A stretch of DNA of 64,000 bases from assembly GCF_009881055.1 (NCBI RefSeq), contig NZ_WXFG01000021.1:1-64000 (forward strand), read 5' to 3'. Below the pieces are notes generated by a model that ran no database searches, was not told the DNA's origin, and was given only the letters and a program-made list of their open reading frames with translations. How positions within the stretch are numbered: the first letter of the stretch is position 1; each line of letters begins with the position of its first letter. Positions 14,576-23,229 of this stretch are shown here, piece by piece. This stretch comes from Peptoclostridium sp. (lineage in GTDB: Bacteria > Bacillota > Clostridia > Peptostreptococcales > Peptostreptococcaceae). The translations under genes were made by a program, and so were the position numbers.

Positions 14576-17551
14576 ATGAGAAGGTTGTATTCGATGCTGC
14601 TGGCTTTAACGCTAGTTCTAACGACGGCGGCGCCCAGTTACGGCGCGGAGCCGCAGAAGGTTACTATACTGAGCACCGTCAGCTCGGGGCTTAACTACTA
14701 TGTGGAGTATCAGTTCAACGGCAATACATACAGGTCTGATCAGGTGGGGCAGGCTATAAACAGAAGTCTTTGGAATCATCTAGACGATGACCAGAAGATG
14801 AAGGTGGCCAGGGTATATGCCTTTTCTTCAAATTCAAGGATAGACCAGTTCGGCGCAGAGGGAAGCGACGCAATTGCAGATCACGTCAACCAGGTCCAGG
14901 GTTGGACCCAGGCGGCCCAGGTGTTTGAGGACAGGATAGCAAAGAGGGAGTTTCCGGAGCTTACCGAGTTCTACACCGGAGGGTATGACGCGGCGTACGG
15001 AGAGTATGTGAACTCGGTGCAGCCGATGTTCGAGTTTACAGAGGCCACAAAGGCCACGGAGGAGTACAAAAGGCTAAATGAGAGGCTTACTAAGATAGAG
15101 ATGCTCTACAACATAGGCTCTGACGCTTACCAGAAGCTCGTCAGGATGAAGACGCTTCAGGTGGGCAACGCCATAAAGGGAGGCTCGAAGCCGCTTATAG
15201 AGCTTATTGTTTCAAATTCATTTGTGCCTGTTGTTTCGGCGACGGCTGTGCAGCGGTTCACAGGGCCGGCCGTGGACGGCATAGGCCTTGTATACGACAG
15301 GCTCAAGGGCATATATGACGACTACAATTACGACGAAACTCAGGACGTGGGTATTGTGCTTGACAAGTTCTGGGAGGTTATAGACGGTCTGGAAAAGATA
15401 TCAGAGGACTGCATGGATGAAATCGAAACTGAGCTTGCGGCAGCAAAAGCCGAGCACCAGCAGCTCCAGGAGGCTTCAAACGCTCAAAAGCAGCAGCTGC
15501 AGACTAATTTTACTAATCAGAGGTCTCTTCATGAAGCGGCAGTGGGAGATTATTCGATGTACTATGACTACGGCATAGACCCATTGGACGAGAATCTGGA
15601 CTCAATAGTAGCCCAACACAGTGGGCAGCTGATGCAGGATGTCGAAAGCTTCTCGCAGGAGCTGATAGAAAAGAGAAAGGAAGCCTACCGCATTCTCGAT
15701 CCGGGATACACGGGCGGGGAGTTCTACATAAACAGCGCTCTGATTATAGATACTGAGGGCATGACCATAGGCTCGTTCACAGACTACAGCCATCTTAATC
15801 CGGTGAATGCATACAACCGTGAGGATCTTGAAGCTATTGAGGCTGCAATAGACTCGGAAAGGGCATACATGGAACAGAGCCTTTCAGAAAACCAGGATAA
15901 GCTGGAGGAGTATGAAGCCAAGCTGGATACCCTTATGCAGGAGGAGCTGGCAAAGTGGAACGATCTTAAGGCCAGAGCCAACGGCCTTAGTGCTTATACC
16001 GATATCAACCTGAACACATCCATATATAATTATACCGCGGGCTCTTTCTATAATCCTACACAGAAAATCATGGAGCTGATAGAGCTCAAGGAAATGGGAG
16101 GAACGACCCTGGAAGACTTCACTGAGAACATATCAAATGAAATAGACGTGATGGACAATGTGGTCTCTTACTTCAAGGAGGTAACCAGCGAGATAAAGTC
16201 GAGCACCTCGGGCAAGATGTCAGAGTATGACAGCCTAAAGAGCAATCTTGAAAACAGCATAATATACTATATAAACGCAGTAGATTCTCTTGTGGACCTT
16301 TACAACTCAAGCCCTTATTTTGGAGAGGTAAGCCTGGATAGCCTTCCCGCGGCTATAGACGATTACGCCATAGCTCAGATTATATGGAATCTTCCTGAAG
16401 AGAGCAGGGCAGCCAAGGCCAGGCAGATCATGGCGGAGCTCAGGGAATTGAGGAAAAACGAACTGAGCCTGCTAAGAAAGATAGAAATAGGCAAGAACAA
16501 TATGATGCATGACAGGCAGGCTCTGGACGAGAAGATAGGTGGCATTGTAGGGGAAAACACGAACTATGCAACAGGTGTAAAAGTCATGTCTTCAAGTGAT
16601 ATAATGGCCGAGTTCAATAATTTTGAAAAGTATGCGGGCAAATATCTGGACAGGAAATATTCGGTCTCAAACGCCAATTTCATAATAGAAAAGCTCAGTC
16701 TCAAGACTCCGTTTTACTATCAAATACTCATGCTGACAGAGGAGCTCGAGAGGGAAAGGCAAAACATAATGGCGCTGTCGGACGGGGAGTTCGACAATAT
16801 GCATGAGGCGTACCTCAACAGGCATGAAAGCTTGGAGTGGCTGGGGTTGACAAACTCATTCTATCAGGAGCAAAGAGAAGAGATATATCTTGCGGGATAT
16901 CCGATTTCTAAACTTCTCTACGATATGAGAGCAAGATATAAAAATTATGAGGACTATACTTCAAATGTAGACGCTGTTCGAATAATAGACGCCGACAGGG
17001 GAGGCTACCTTGACAGCGCGGGACTCGACCTTCAGGTTGGGAATACTCTGAACTTGGGGGCGTACATCCAGCCTACAACTGCTGACAACAAGACGGTAAG
17101 CTGGAAAAGTTCGAATGAAAGCGTGGTTTCAGTGAGCAATAGTGGAAGCATAATAGCAAACAAGCCAGGCGTGGCAATAATAACAGTTACAACGGCCGAT
17201 GGAGGCAAAACAAGTACCTGCAAGGTTATGGTGGCTGACAGCTATCAAAGCTATGACAACTGGAGGGATACTCCTTCGGATGTCGAAAGAGAAAAAAGCT
17301 GGAGGATAAGGCTTTCGGAGCCTGTCGATCCGGGCAGTGTAAACAGCGACAATGTGTATATACTCGATGGCAGCGGTCAGAAGCTGGACTTTATTGTGCC
17401 AACAGTGGAGGAAGATGAAGCAGGCCAGTACATACACATGCTGAATACTGACGGCTTCGCAGAAGGCGATACCTACACTCTGGTTATAACGCCAAAGGTG
17501 AAGTCGATGAAAGGAGAGTATCTGACCCAGGGAATAAAGATGGGTTGGTAG
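14576..17551 (+). CDS. Large secreted coiled-coil protein with Ig-like C-terminal domains
   Basis: This 991-residue exported protein has a signal peptide at about 1-24 (ending SYGAE). A long mostly helical body follows, with coiled-coil stretches around residues 285-320 and 410-470. Near residues 805-885 there is a Big_2 bacterial Ig-like domain (VSWKSSNESVVSVSNSGSII). The last 90 residues are a second Ig-like domain (WRIRLSEPVDPGSVNSDNVYI, TYTLVITPKVKS) that resembles the C terminus of the subtilase at 23230-25179. There is no SLH domain or sortase motif. The function is unknown; a cell-surface structural or adhesive role is a guess. The ATG at 14576 is preceded by GAGGAGG. Confidence 0.8.
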   Translation: MRRLYSMLLALTLVLTTAAPSYGAEPQKVTILSTVSSGLNYYVEYQFNGNTYRSDQVGQAINRSLWNHLDDDQKMKVARVYAFSSNSRIDQFGAEGSDAIADHVNQVQGWTQAAQVFEDRIAKREFPELTEFYTGGYDAAYGEYVNSVQPMFEFTEATKATEEYKRLNERLTKIEMLYNIGSDAYQKLVRMKTLQVGNAIKGGSKPLIELIVSNSFVPVVSATAVQRFTGPAVDGIGLVYDRLKGIYDDYNYDETQDVGIVLDKFWEVIDGLEKISEDCMDEIETELAAAKAEHQQLQEASNAQKQQLQTNFTNQRSLHEAAVGDYSMYYDYGIDPLDENLDSIVAQHSGQLMQDVESFSQELIEKRKEAYRILDPGYTGGEFYINSALIIDTEGMTIGSFTDYSHLNPVNAYNREDLEAIEAAIDSERAYMEQSLSENQDKLEEYEAKLDTLMQEELAKWNDLKARANGLSAYTDINLNTSIYNYTAGSFYNPTQKIMELIELKEMGGTTLEDFTENISNEIDVMDNVVSYFKEVTSEIKSSTSGKMSEYDSLKSNLENSIIYYINAVDSLVDLYNSSPYFGEVSLDSLPAAIDDYAIAQIIWNLPEESRAAKARQIMAELRELRKNELSLLRKIEIGKNNMMHDRQALDEKIGGIVGENTNYATGVKVMSSSDIMAEFNNFEKYAGKYLDRKYSVSNANFIIEKLSLKTPFYYQILMLTEELERERQNIMALSDGEFDNMHEAYLNRHESLEWLGLTNSFYQEQREEIYLAGYPISKLLYDMRARYKNYEDYTSNVDAVRIIDADRGGYLDSAGLDLQVGNTLNLGAYIQPTTADNKTVSWKSSNESVVSVSNSGSIIANKPGVAIITVTTADGGKTSTCKVMVADSYQSYDNWRDTPSDVEREKSWRIRLSEPVDPGSVNSDNVYILDGSGQKLDFIVPTVEEDEAGQYIHMLNTDGFAEGDTYTLVITPKVKSMKGEYLTQGIKMGW

Positions 17552-17577
17552 GGGAAATGGCGCTTGCGCTGCATGAT

Positions 17578-17636
17578 AATCTCAAAAAGCAAAAGACCTC
17601 GGATCTGTAATCCGAGGTCTTTTGCTTTTTGAGATT
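17578..17636. terminator. Long perfect-stem terminator (27 bp)
   Basis: A perfect 27-bp stem (17578-17604 with 17610-17636) has a 5-base loop CTGTA. The arms carry A- and T-rich ends, so it could stop transcription in either direction. It ends the vanZ-like and large secreted protein operon. Confidence 0.8.
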
Positions 17637-17735
17637 AGTGAAGCAACTATGAGATTTATGTTTATTCTTGGGTATGAAGAAAGTAATCAAATAATAGAAG
17701 CTTTTTGCATTCAAAAAGTCCGAGAGGGGGTATAT

Positions 17736-18440
17736 ATGCTGGAAAAACTGAAAAAAGAGGTCTGCGAGGCTAATAAGGAGCTTCCTAGGCGCAAACTGGT
17801 CATATTTACATGGGGGAATGTCAGCGGCATTGACAGGGAGCGAGGCTTATTTGTCATAAAGCCTAGTGGCGTGGATTATAACATCCTAAAACCTGAGGAT
17901 ATGGTGGTTGTGGATTTGAATGGCAAAATAGTGGAGGGAAATCTGCGGCCATCGTCTGATACAGCCACACATTTAGAATTATATAGAGCTTTCCCCGAAA
18001 TCGGAGGGATTGTTCACACGCATTCGACATGGGGCACGGTATGGGCGCAGGCAAGAAGGTGCATCCCAAGCTACGGAACAACCCATTCGGACTACTTCTA
18101 TGGGGATATCCCATGTACACGAGACTTGACTCCAGATGAAATGGAAGAGGGATATGAGAAAAATACAGGAGTTGCTGTTGTCGAAGCGTTTAAAGACATA
18201 AATCCCATGCATGTGCCTGGTGTGCTTTGTGCCAATCACGGACCCTTCACATGGGGAAAGGACGTGAATGACGCGATTCACAGGGCGGTTGTGTTGGAAA
18301 AAGTCGCGAAGATGGCCTATTATACAGAGCAAGTGAACAATAGGGTTGAAAAAATCCAACAGTCTTTAATGGACAAGCATTTTCTGAGAAAGCATGGAAG
18401 TGACGCGTATTATGGACAAAACTTTAATGACCGGCAGTAA
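17736..18440 (+). CDS. araD: L-ribulose-5-phosphate 4-epimerase (class II aldolase family)
   Basis: This 234-residue class II aldolase/epimerase is of the AraD/UlaF/SgbE type. The zinc ligands are H94 and H96 in VHTHSTWGT and H168 in ANHGPF. The substrate-phosphate segments GNVSG and [15 protein letters not shown] are typical. AraD interconverts L-ribulose 5-phosphate and D-xylulose 5-phosphate. No arabinose or ascorbate genes lie nearby. Instead galE and a polysaccharide locus follow, so a sugar-supply role is possible. The ATG at 17736 follows GAGAGGGGG; the open frame upstream overlaps the terminator and is not used. Confidence 0.85.
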   Translation: MLEKLKKEVCEANKELPRRKLVIFTWGNVSGIDRERGLFVIKPSGVDYNILKPEDMVVVDLNGKIVEGNLRPSSDTATHLELYRAFPEIGGIVHTHSTWGTVWAQARRCIPSYGTTHSDYFYGDIPCTRDLTPDEMEEGYEKNTGVAVVEAFKDINPMHVPGVLCANHGPFTWGKDVNDAIHRAVVLEKVAKMAYYTEQVNNRVEKIQQSLMDKHFLRKHGSDAYYGQNFNDRQ

Positions 18441-18519
18441 TAACACTGTAAAAGGTAATCATATAAAAAATTTGAAGCTGAAAATAAAATTTATTGTTTT
18501 TTGAAATGGAGGGGTAGAA

Positions 18520-19530
18520 ATGGCGGTGCTTGTAACAGGCGGAGCAGGCTATATTGGGAGTCATACATGCGTTGAGCTGCTCGAATCGGGCTATGACGTC
18601 GTCGTTGTGGATAATTTTTCAAACAGTAAGTATGAAGCGCTAAAGAGGGTGCAGGAGATAACCGGAAAATCTCTAAGTTTCTATGAAGTGGACATTCTAG
18701 ACAGAGAAGGTCTCGATAGGGTGTTCTGCGAAAACAGTATAGATGCAGTTATTCATTTTGCAGGGCTTAAGGCGGTTGCCGAGTCGGTAGCGATGCCTCT
18801 GAGATATTACCGCAACAACGTTATTGGAACTATCGTGCTGTGCGAGGTCATGCAAAAGCACGGCGTGAAGAAGATTGTATTCAGTTCATCGGCTACAGTC
18901 TACGGAGCCGGTGATGTTCCGCCCCTGACTGAGGATATGCCTCTTGGTGCTGTAAATCCTTACGGTCGAACCAAGCTCATAATAGAGGATATACTCCGCG
19001 ATGCGTATGTGTCTGATCCGGAGTGGAGCGTTGTATTATTGAGATATTTCAACCCTCTTGGTGCTCACGAGAGCGGGAAAATAGGCGAAGATCCAAACGA
19101 CATACCAAACAACCTCATGCCTTATATAACCCAGGTGGCTGTGGGTAAACGAGAAAAGCTTAGCGTATACGGCAGCGACTATGAAACACACGATGGCACC
19201 GGAGTCAGGGACTATATTCATGTTGTAGATTTGGCTAAAGGGCACATTAGGGCGCTCGAGAAAAAAATGAGCACTTCAGGAGTGGCGGCCTACAACCTTG
19301 GAACCGGAACGGGCTACAGTGTGCTTGATGTGGTGAAAAATTTCGAGCAGGCTACGGGATGCAAAATACCTTATGTCATAACAGGCAGGAGACCAGGCGA
19401 TGTGGCAATCTGCTATGCTGATCCGACGAAGGCTTCACTTGAGCTCGATTGGAGGGCAAGCAAGGGACTTGGGGATATGTGCAAAGATTCCTGGAACTGG
19501 CAGAAAAACAATCCGAACGGGTATGATTAG
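18520..19530 (+). CDS. galE: UDP-glucose 4-epimerase
   Basis: This interconverts UDP-glucose and UDP-galactose for the surface polysaccharide that follows. The 336-residue product is an extended short-chain dehydrogenase. The NAD motif is GGAGYIGSH near residue 7. The serine site is SSSATVYG, and the catalytic pair is Y148/K152 in NPYGRTK. The sequences YFNPLGAH and [11 protein letters not shown] are typical of GalE. A GGAGGGG site precedes the ATG. It probably starts the operon galE, cytidylyltransferase 1, glycosyltransferase 1. Confidence 0.94.
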   Translation: MAVLVTGGAGYIGSHTCVELLESGYDVVVVDNFSNSKYEALKRVQEITGKSLSFYEVDILDREGLDRVFCENSIDAVIHFAGLKAVAESVAMPLRYYRNNVIGTIVLCEVMQKHGVKKIVFSSSATVYGAGDVPPLTEDMPLGAVNPYGRTKLIIEDILRDAYVSDPEWSVVLLRYFNPLGAHESGKIGEDPNDIPNNLMPYITQVAVGKREKLSVYGSDYETHDGTGVRDYIHVVDLAKGHIRALEKKMSTSGVAAYNLGTGTGYSVLDVVKNFEQATGCKIPYVITGRRPGDVAICYADPTKASLELDWRASKGLGDMCKDSWNWQKNNPNGYD

Positions 19531-19577
19531 CCGTCTGCATATAAAAACATATTTAGAATGGGACGGGAGGAAAAAAA

Positions 19578-20288
19578 ATGAACATAGCGCTTATCATAGC
19601 GGGCGGAAGCGGACAGAGAATGCATCAGGATATTCCAAAGCAGTTCATAAACGTGCAGGACAAGCCTATAATTATCTATACGATGGAAGCTTTCCAAAAT
19701 CATCCGGACATTGATGCTATAGAGGTTGTCTGTCTTAATGGCTGGCAGGAAATTCTAATCGCTTATGCGAAGCAGTTTAACATAAGCAAACTGTCGGGTG
19801 TTGTTTCCGGAGGTGCAACGGGGCAGGAATCCATAAGGAACGGTGTATACGCCATCGGCGAGAAATTCGGCGAAGAAGACATAGTATTGGTGCACGATGC
19901 CATACGCCCCATGGTTACAGCAGAGGTCATATCTGATAACATAGCAAGATGCAGGCAGTATGGCTCGGCAATTGCAGTTATTCCGTGTGCCGAAGCCATG
20001 CTTGAAACTGACGACAAAATCTGCTCTGAGTCGAGCTACGACAGGGAGAAGCTGATGCGAACTCAAACGCCTCAGGCGTTTCCTCTTGGCAAGCTGATAT
20101 GGGCTCACAAGGAGGCTCAAAAAAGAGGCATTACAAACTCTGTGGCCTCGTGTACTCTCATGATTGAGCTGGGAGAGAAGCTGTTTTTTTCGGCGGGCTC
20201 GGAGAAAAACATCAAGCTGACTACGCCAGAGGATATAGAAATATTCAAGGCGCTGCTGAATTCAAAAAAGGCGGACTGGATGAAGTGA
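19578..20288 (+). CDS. IspD/TarI-like cytidylyltransferase, copy 1
   Basis: This 236-residue CTP-dependent nucleotidyltransferase resembles IspD and TarI (ribitol-5-phosphate cytidylyltransferase). The CTP loop is AGGSGQRMHQDIPKQF. VHDAIRPMV and RTQTPQAFPLGKL are the other family blocks. Its place between galE and a glycosyltransferase, with two paralogues nearby, argues for making a CDP-alditol for a surface polymer rather than isoprenoids. The exact alditol phosphate is not known. A CGGGAGG site precedes the ATG. Confidence 0.85.
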   Translation: MNIALIIAGGSGQRMHQDIPKQFINVQDKPIIIYTMEAFQNHPDIDAIEVVCLNGWQEILIAYAKQFNISKLSGVVSGGATGQESIRNGVYAIGEKFGEEDIVLVHDAIRPMVTAEVISDNIARCRQYGSAIAVIPCAEAMLETDDKICSESSYDREKLMRTQTPQAFPLGKLIWAHKEAQKRGITNSVASCTLMIELGEKLFFSAGSEKNIKLTTPEDIEIFKALLNSKKADWMK

Positions 20289-20325
20289 GGATATGAGACC
20301 GGATTCCAGCTGGATAGGTGATTAT

Positions 20326-21321
20326 ATGGATGAGGTTATAAGCGTAATCATTCCGGTGTATAATGCCGAAGACTACATTTGCAGATGCTTGGACAGCGTG
20401 ATAATCCAGTCGTATGAGAGTCTTGAAATTATAGTGATCGATGACGGTTCGACGGATTCGAGCGGCAGGATATGTGACGAATACGGGGAAAAGGACTGCC
20501 GAGTCAAGGTTTTCCATCAAAACAATAAAGGTGTTTCGGCTGCCAGAAACCTTGGCTTGAAAATGGCTACAGGAAAATACATCGGGTTTGTCGACAGCGA
20601 CGACTGGATTGAAAGGGACATGTACTCGCTTTTGATGGGAATGGCGGAGTCGAGTGATGCCGACGTGACTGCCTGTGGATACTATATAAATGATGAAAAT
20701 CCATCGCTGTATGCGGAGAGCGCTGCGGAAAGCATAAGTCAAGAGGAGGCCATAAGGGCAAGCTTTTTGAATGTAAACAAATATTGCTTTTACGGCGCAT
20801 TGTGGAATAAGATATTCAAAAGCGAAATTTTCAGAGCAAACAGCATAGAATTCGACGGATCTGTTTTCGTAGGCGAGGACATGCTGTGCCTGTGCCAATG
20901 CATAATGCGCAGCAAAAAAATAGTATATTCACCGATTCCGAAATATCACTACAGCTGCAATGACATGAGTGTCACAAGCAAGCCTTTTTATTCAGAGAAA
21001 GTAACTATGCTGCGGGCGCTCGATAAAATTGAAAGCATTGTAAAGCCGGCGTACCCTCAGCTTGCACCTGTAGTTCGTCAAAGATCAATACTAACAAGCT
21101 ACAACTATCTGCGCCAGGCTATGTACAACACGTCCTTCAGCGATTATGCGGCGATACGTGAGCTTCGGGACAATATAAGGAATGAGTTCATCAGCGTGGT
21201 GATGGGGAGTGATTTGTCGGCAAAAGACAAGGTTAAGCTCACTTTGTTTTCAATGAGTCCGAAGGCTTTTCGGTATCTGAGGCTATCTTACAAAGCCGTG
21301 TCAGGTCTGTTTAAGAATTAA
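20326..21321 (+). CDS. Family 2 glycosyltransferase, copy 1 (EpsJ-like)
   Basis: This 331-residue GT-A-fold glycosyltransferase transfers a sugar from a nucleotide donor during repeat-unit assembly. The N-terminal SVIIPVYNAEDYICRCLDS, IDDGSTDSS and the DSDD metal motif at residues 90-93 (GFVDSDDWIE) are diagnostic. It is closely related to the two copies at 30691 and 31730, including a shared C-terminal region (GEDMLCLCQC, SPIPKYHY). The start was set at 20326 by analogy with those copies, which share a GGTGATT-T/A-TATG start. The acceptor is unknown. Confidence 0.88.
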   Translation: MDEVISVIIPVYNAEDYICRCLDSVIIQSYESLEIIVIDDGSTDSSGRICDEYGEKDCRVKVFHQNNKGVSAARNLGLKMATGKYIGFVDSDDWIERDMYSLLMGMAESSDADVTACGYYINDENPSLYAESAAESISQEEAIRASFLNVNKYCFYGALWNKIFKSEIFRANSIEFDGSVFVGEDMLCLCQCIMRSKKIVYSPIPKYHYSCNDMSVTSKPFYSEKVTMLRALDKIESIVKPAYPQLAPVVRQRSILTSYNYLRQAMYNTSFSDYAAIRELRDNIRNEFISVVMGSDLSAKDKVKLTLFSMSPKAFRYLRLSYKAVSGLFKN

Positions 21322-21332
21322 AAAACCAGATA

Positions 21333-21389
21333 AAAAGCCAGCGTACATGTAAAAGGGTTGATGATCTTTTGCATTGCACGCTGGCTTTA
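21333..21389. terminator. Bidirectional terminator between convergent genes
   Basis: AAAGCCAGCGT and ACGCTGGCTTT arms enclose a second, imperfect inner pairing. A- and T-rich ends suit both strands. It separates the + strand glycosyltransferase operon from the - strand SLH gene. Confidence 0.7.
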
Positions 21390-21400
21390 GTTATGCTAGT

Positions 21401-23026
21401 CTACCATTCAAGAGTCGGATGGTAGATCTCGAGCCATTCTTCGAATGTGTCAGACTTTCTGTTGTAATAGTGGCTGTTTATTGCTTCCTGCATGGCTTCG
21501 TAATGCCATGCATCCTTGATCAAGTCCGGGAACTGCCTTGCTTCCGGAAGGATATCTTCCAGATGGACTCTCCTGTCGAGCACCTTGTTAACAATTGTCA
21601 CGAATTCGGCTCTTGTGATGTATTGGTCAGGTTTGAACGTACCATCCGGATATCCGTCGAACCAGCTGTTTTCAGCGGCTGAATTAATATATTCCTTAGC
21701 CCAGTGCAAGGATATGTCTGAAAACCTGTTGCTTTCAGCCTTGGAAAGCTTTTCGAATTTGGATGCTATTGCAGCTATTTCGGCTCTCGTTATGTTGCCT
21801 CCAGGCCTGAAGCTTCCGTCGGGATAACCTGACAGTATTTGGCCTTTCGCTAGAGTTCCTATGTGCTTGGATGACCATCTGTTAGCTTCAACGTCGCCGA
21901 AGCCGTGGCTTGCAGTTCTAATGCTGTCTCTGTAAGCTGGGTCCAGAAGCCTGTAAAATACGGCGGCTACTTCTTCACGTGTTATATTGCCCTCTGGTCT
22001 TACAATATTCTCAGGGTAACCTATTATATAGGCGAAGTGGTCCTGTTTATTAAGTGTCGGTGTTGTAGGGACAGCTCCTGCAGTCTCCTGTTCTGGCGTT
22101 GTTTCTGGAGTTGTAGTAGGTGTTGTCGGAGTTGTAGTCGAGCTTCCTCCACTGCCGCTTCCGCCACCACCGCTTCCACCGCTGGATTTTTTCTTCCACT
22201 GTGCAAACAGAGTTACATCGGTATCCGGCATTGTGAATTTCGAACCTGGATTGTAGTCTGTTCCGCTTCCGTTTGCTGCTGTGTTCCATTCGATGAAGAT
22301 GTAGCCCGATTTGGATAGGGTTTCCTTATCCATTACTGTTACAGTTTCGCCTGGTGCGTAAGGGCTTTGAGGGTCGGTTTGCTCTCCTTTGCCCGTGTTG
22401 GCATCATAGTATACATTGTATTTGGCAGGTTCTGCTGACTTCTTGTAGTAGAGTTTTAGCACAAGTGAGCCGTCCTCAAGAATTGTGCCGGTGACTGTTG
22501 ACTTGTCCTCGTCAAGAGTATATTCCGGGTATTCCCTGGGCACTGCAGTAACGGTATCTCCAGGAGTTCCAGTCTCGCTGTCTGTATCGTTTGGCGTATC
22601 GGGATATGAGCCGTCAGGCAGCTGCTTGTAGTGCTCGACTGTGTAAGGCGTATCCTCAGTAGCTGGAGTTGCCTTATAGTAGAGCTCAAGCACAAGTGAG
22701 CCGTCCTCAAGAATTGTGCCGGTGACTGTTGACTTGTCCTCGTCGAGAGTGTATTCCGGGTATTCCCTGGGCACTGCAGTAGCGGTGTCCCCGACGTCTC
22801 CTGTTTCAGTGTCCGTATCATCTGGCGTCTGGGGATACGAGCCGTCAGGCAGCTGCTTGTAGTGCTCTACAGTGTAATCCGCCTGCTTGGGCTCTTCGCA
22901 CCCTTGTGGTGCTCTGGTCGCATCATCAATAGGGGATCCTGCAAAAACCGGTCCGCCGGTTATAAGCAGTGCTAGCGCCAGGAGCATTGAAGTTGCAAAT
23001 TTGAGCTTTTTCAGCCTGATATTCAT
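21401..23026 (-). CDS. SLH-anchored surface protein with two MucBP-like repeats
   Basis: This 541-residue wall protein has a signal peptide at about 1-35 (ending VFAG). Two nearly identical 77-residue MucBP-like repeats follow (about 50-125 and 127-200, each with YTVEHYKQLPDGSYP). Next come an InlB B-repeat-like domain (about 205-275, NTAANGSGTDYNPGSKF), a Gly/Ser then Thr/Pro linker (about 277-315) and three SLH domains (about 325-495). MucBP and InlB repeats bind proteins or glycans, so a surface adhesin is plausible. The ATG at 23026 has GGAGGTG 7 bases upstream; an ATG at 23041 overlaps that site. It is transcribed against the surrounding operons. Confidence 0.85.
   Translation of the reverse strand: MNIRLKKLKFATSMLLALALLITGGPVFAGSPIDDATRAPQGCEEPKQADYTVEHYKQLPDGSYPQTPDDTDTETGDVGDTATAVPREYPEYTLDEDKSTVTGTILEDGSLVLELYYKATPATEDTPYTVEHYKQLPDGSYPDTPNDTDSETGTPGDTVTAVPREYPEYTLDEDKSTVTGTILEDGSLVLKLYYKKSAEPAKYNVYYDANTGKGEQTDPQSPYAPGETVTVMDKETLSKSGYIFIEWNTAANGSGTDYNPGSKFTMPDTDVTLFAQWKKKSSGGSGGGGSGSGGSSTTTPTTPTTTPETTPEQETAGAVPTTPTLNKQDHFAYIIGYPENIVRPEGNITREEVAAVFYRLLDPAYRDSIRTASHGFGDVEANRWSSKHIGTLAKGQILSGYPDGSFRPGGNITRAEIAAIASKFEKLSKAESNRFSDISLHWAKEYINSAAENSWFDGYPDGTFKPDQYITRAEFVTIVNKVLDRRVHLEDILPEARQFPDLIKDAWHYEAMQEAINSHYYNRKSDTFEEWLEIYHPTLEW
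22461..22890. repeat. Direct repeat, 231-bp period, inside the SLH gene
   Basis: Two MucBP-coding units are almost identical in DNA. For example, ACAAGTGAGCCGTCCTCAAG starts at 22461 and again at 22692, and the match continues for well over 100 bases with only scattered changes. Unequal recombination could change copy number. Confidence 0.8.
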
Positions 23027-23042
23027 GAAAAACACCTCCATT

Positions 23043-23070
23043 TAGTCATATGTGACTATTAGTCATTTAT
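23043..23070. promoter_or_regulatory. Possible operator between divergent surface genes
   Basis: AGTCA-TATG-TGACT is an inverted repeat at about 23045-23058, followed by another TTAGTCAT at about 23059. It lies directly upstream of the - strand SLH gene. The role as a regulator site is a guess. Confidence 0.3.
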
Positions 23071-23229
23071 ACCCAAAATAAAAACATAATATAAATTTAA
23101 ATCGAATTAATTTAAAATACATAAGAAATTCAAATTATATTTTATAAAATACTTGTTCGCTGGCAGGGTCATAATGGGTATTATAAAAAGGACAGTTTTT
23201 AAAGAGGAATGCTATGGGAGGATACTTGT

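Noticed and set aside
22461..22890. CRISPR-like spaced repeats
   Set aside because: There are only two units of 231 bases, in frame inside an SLH protein gene; no short repeats with unique spacers and no cas genes.
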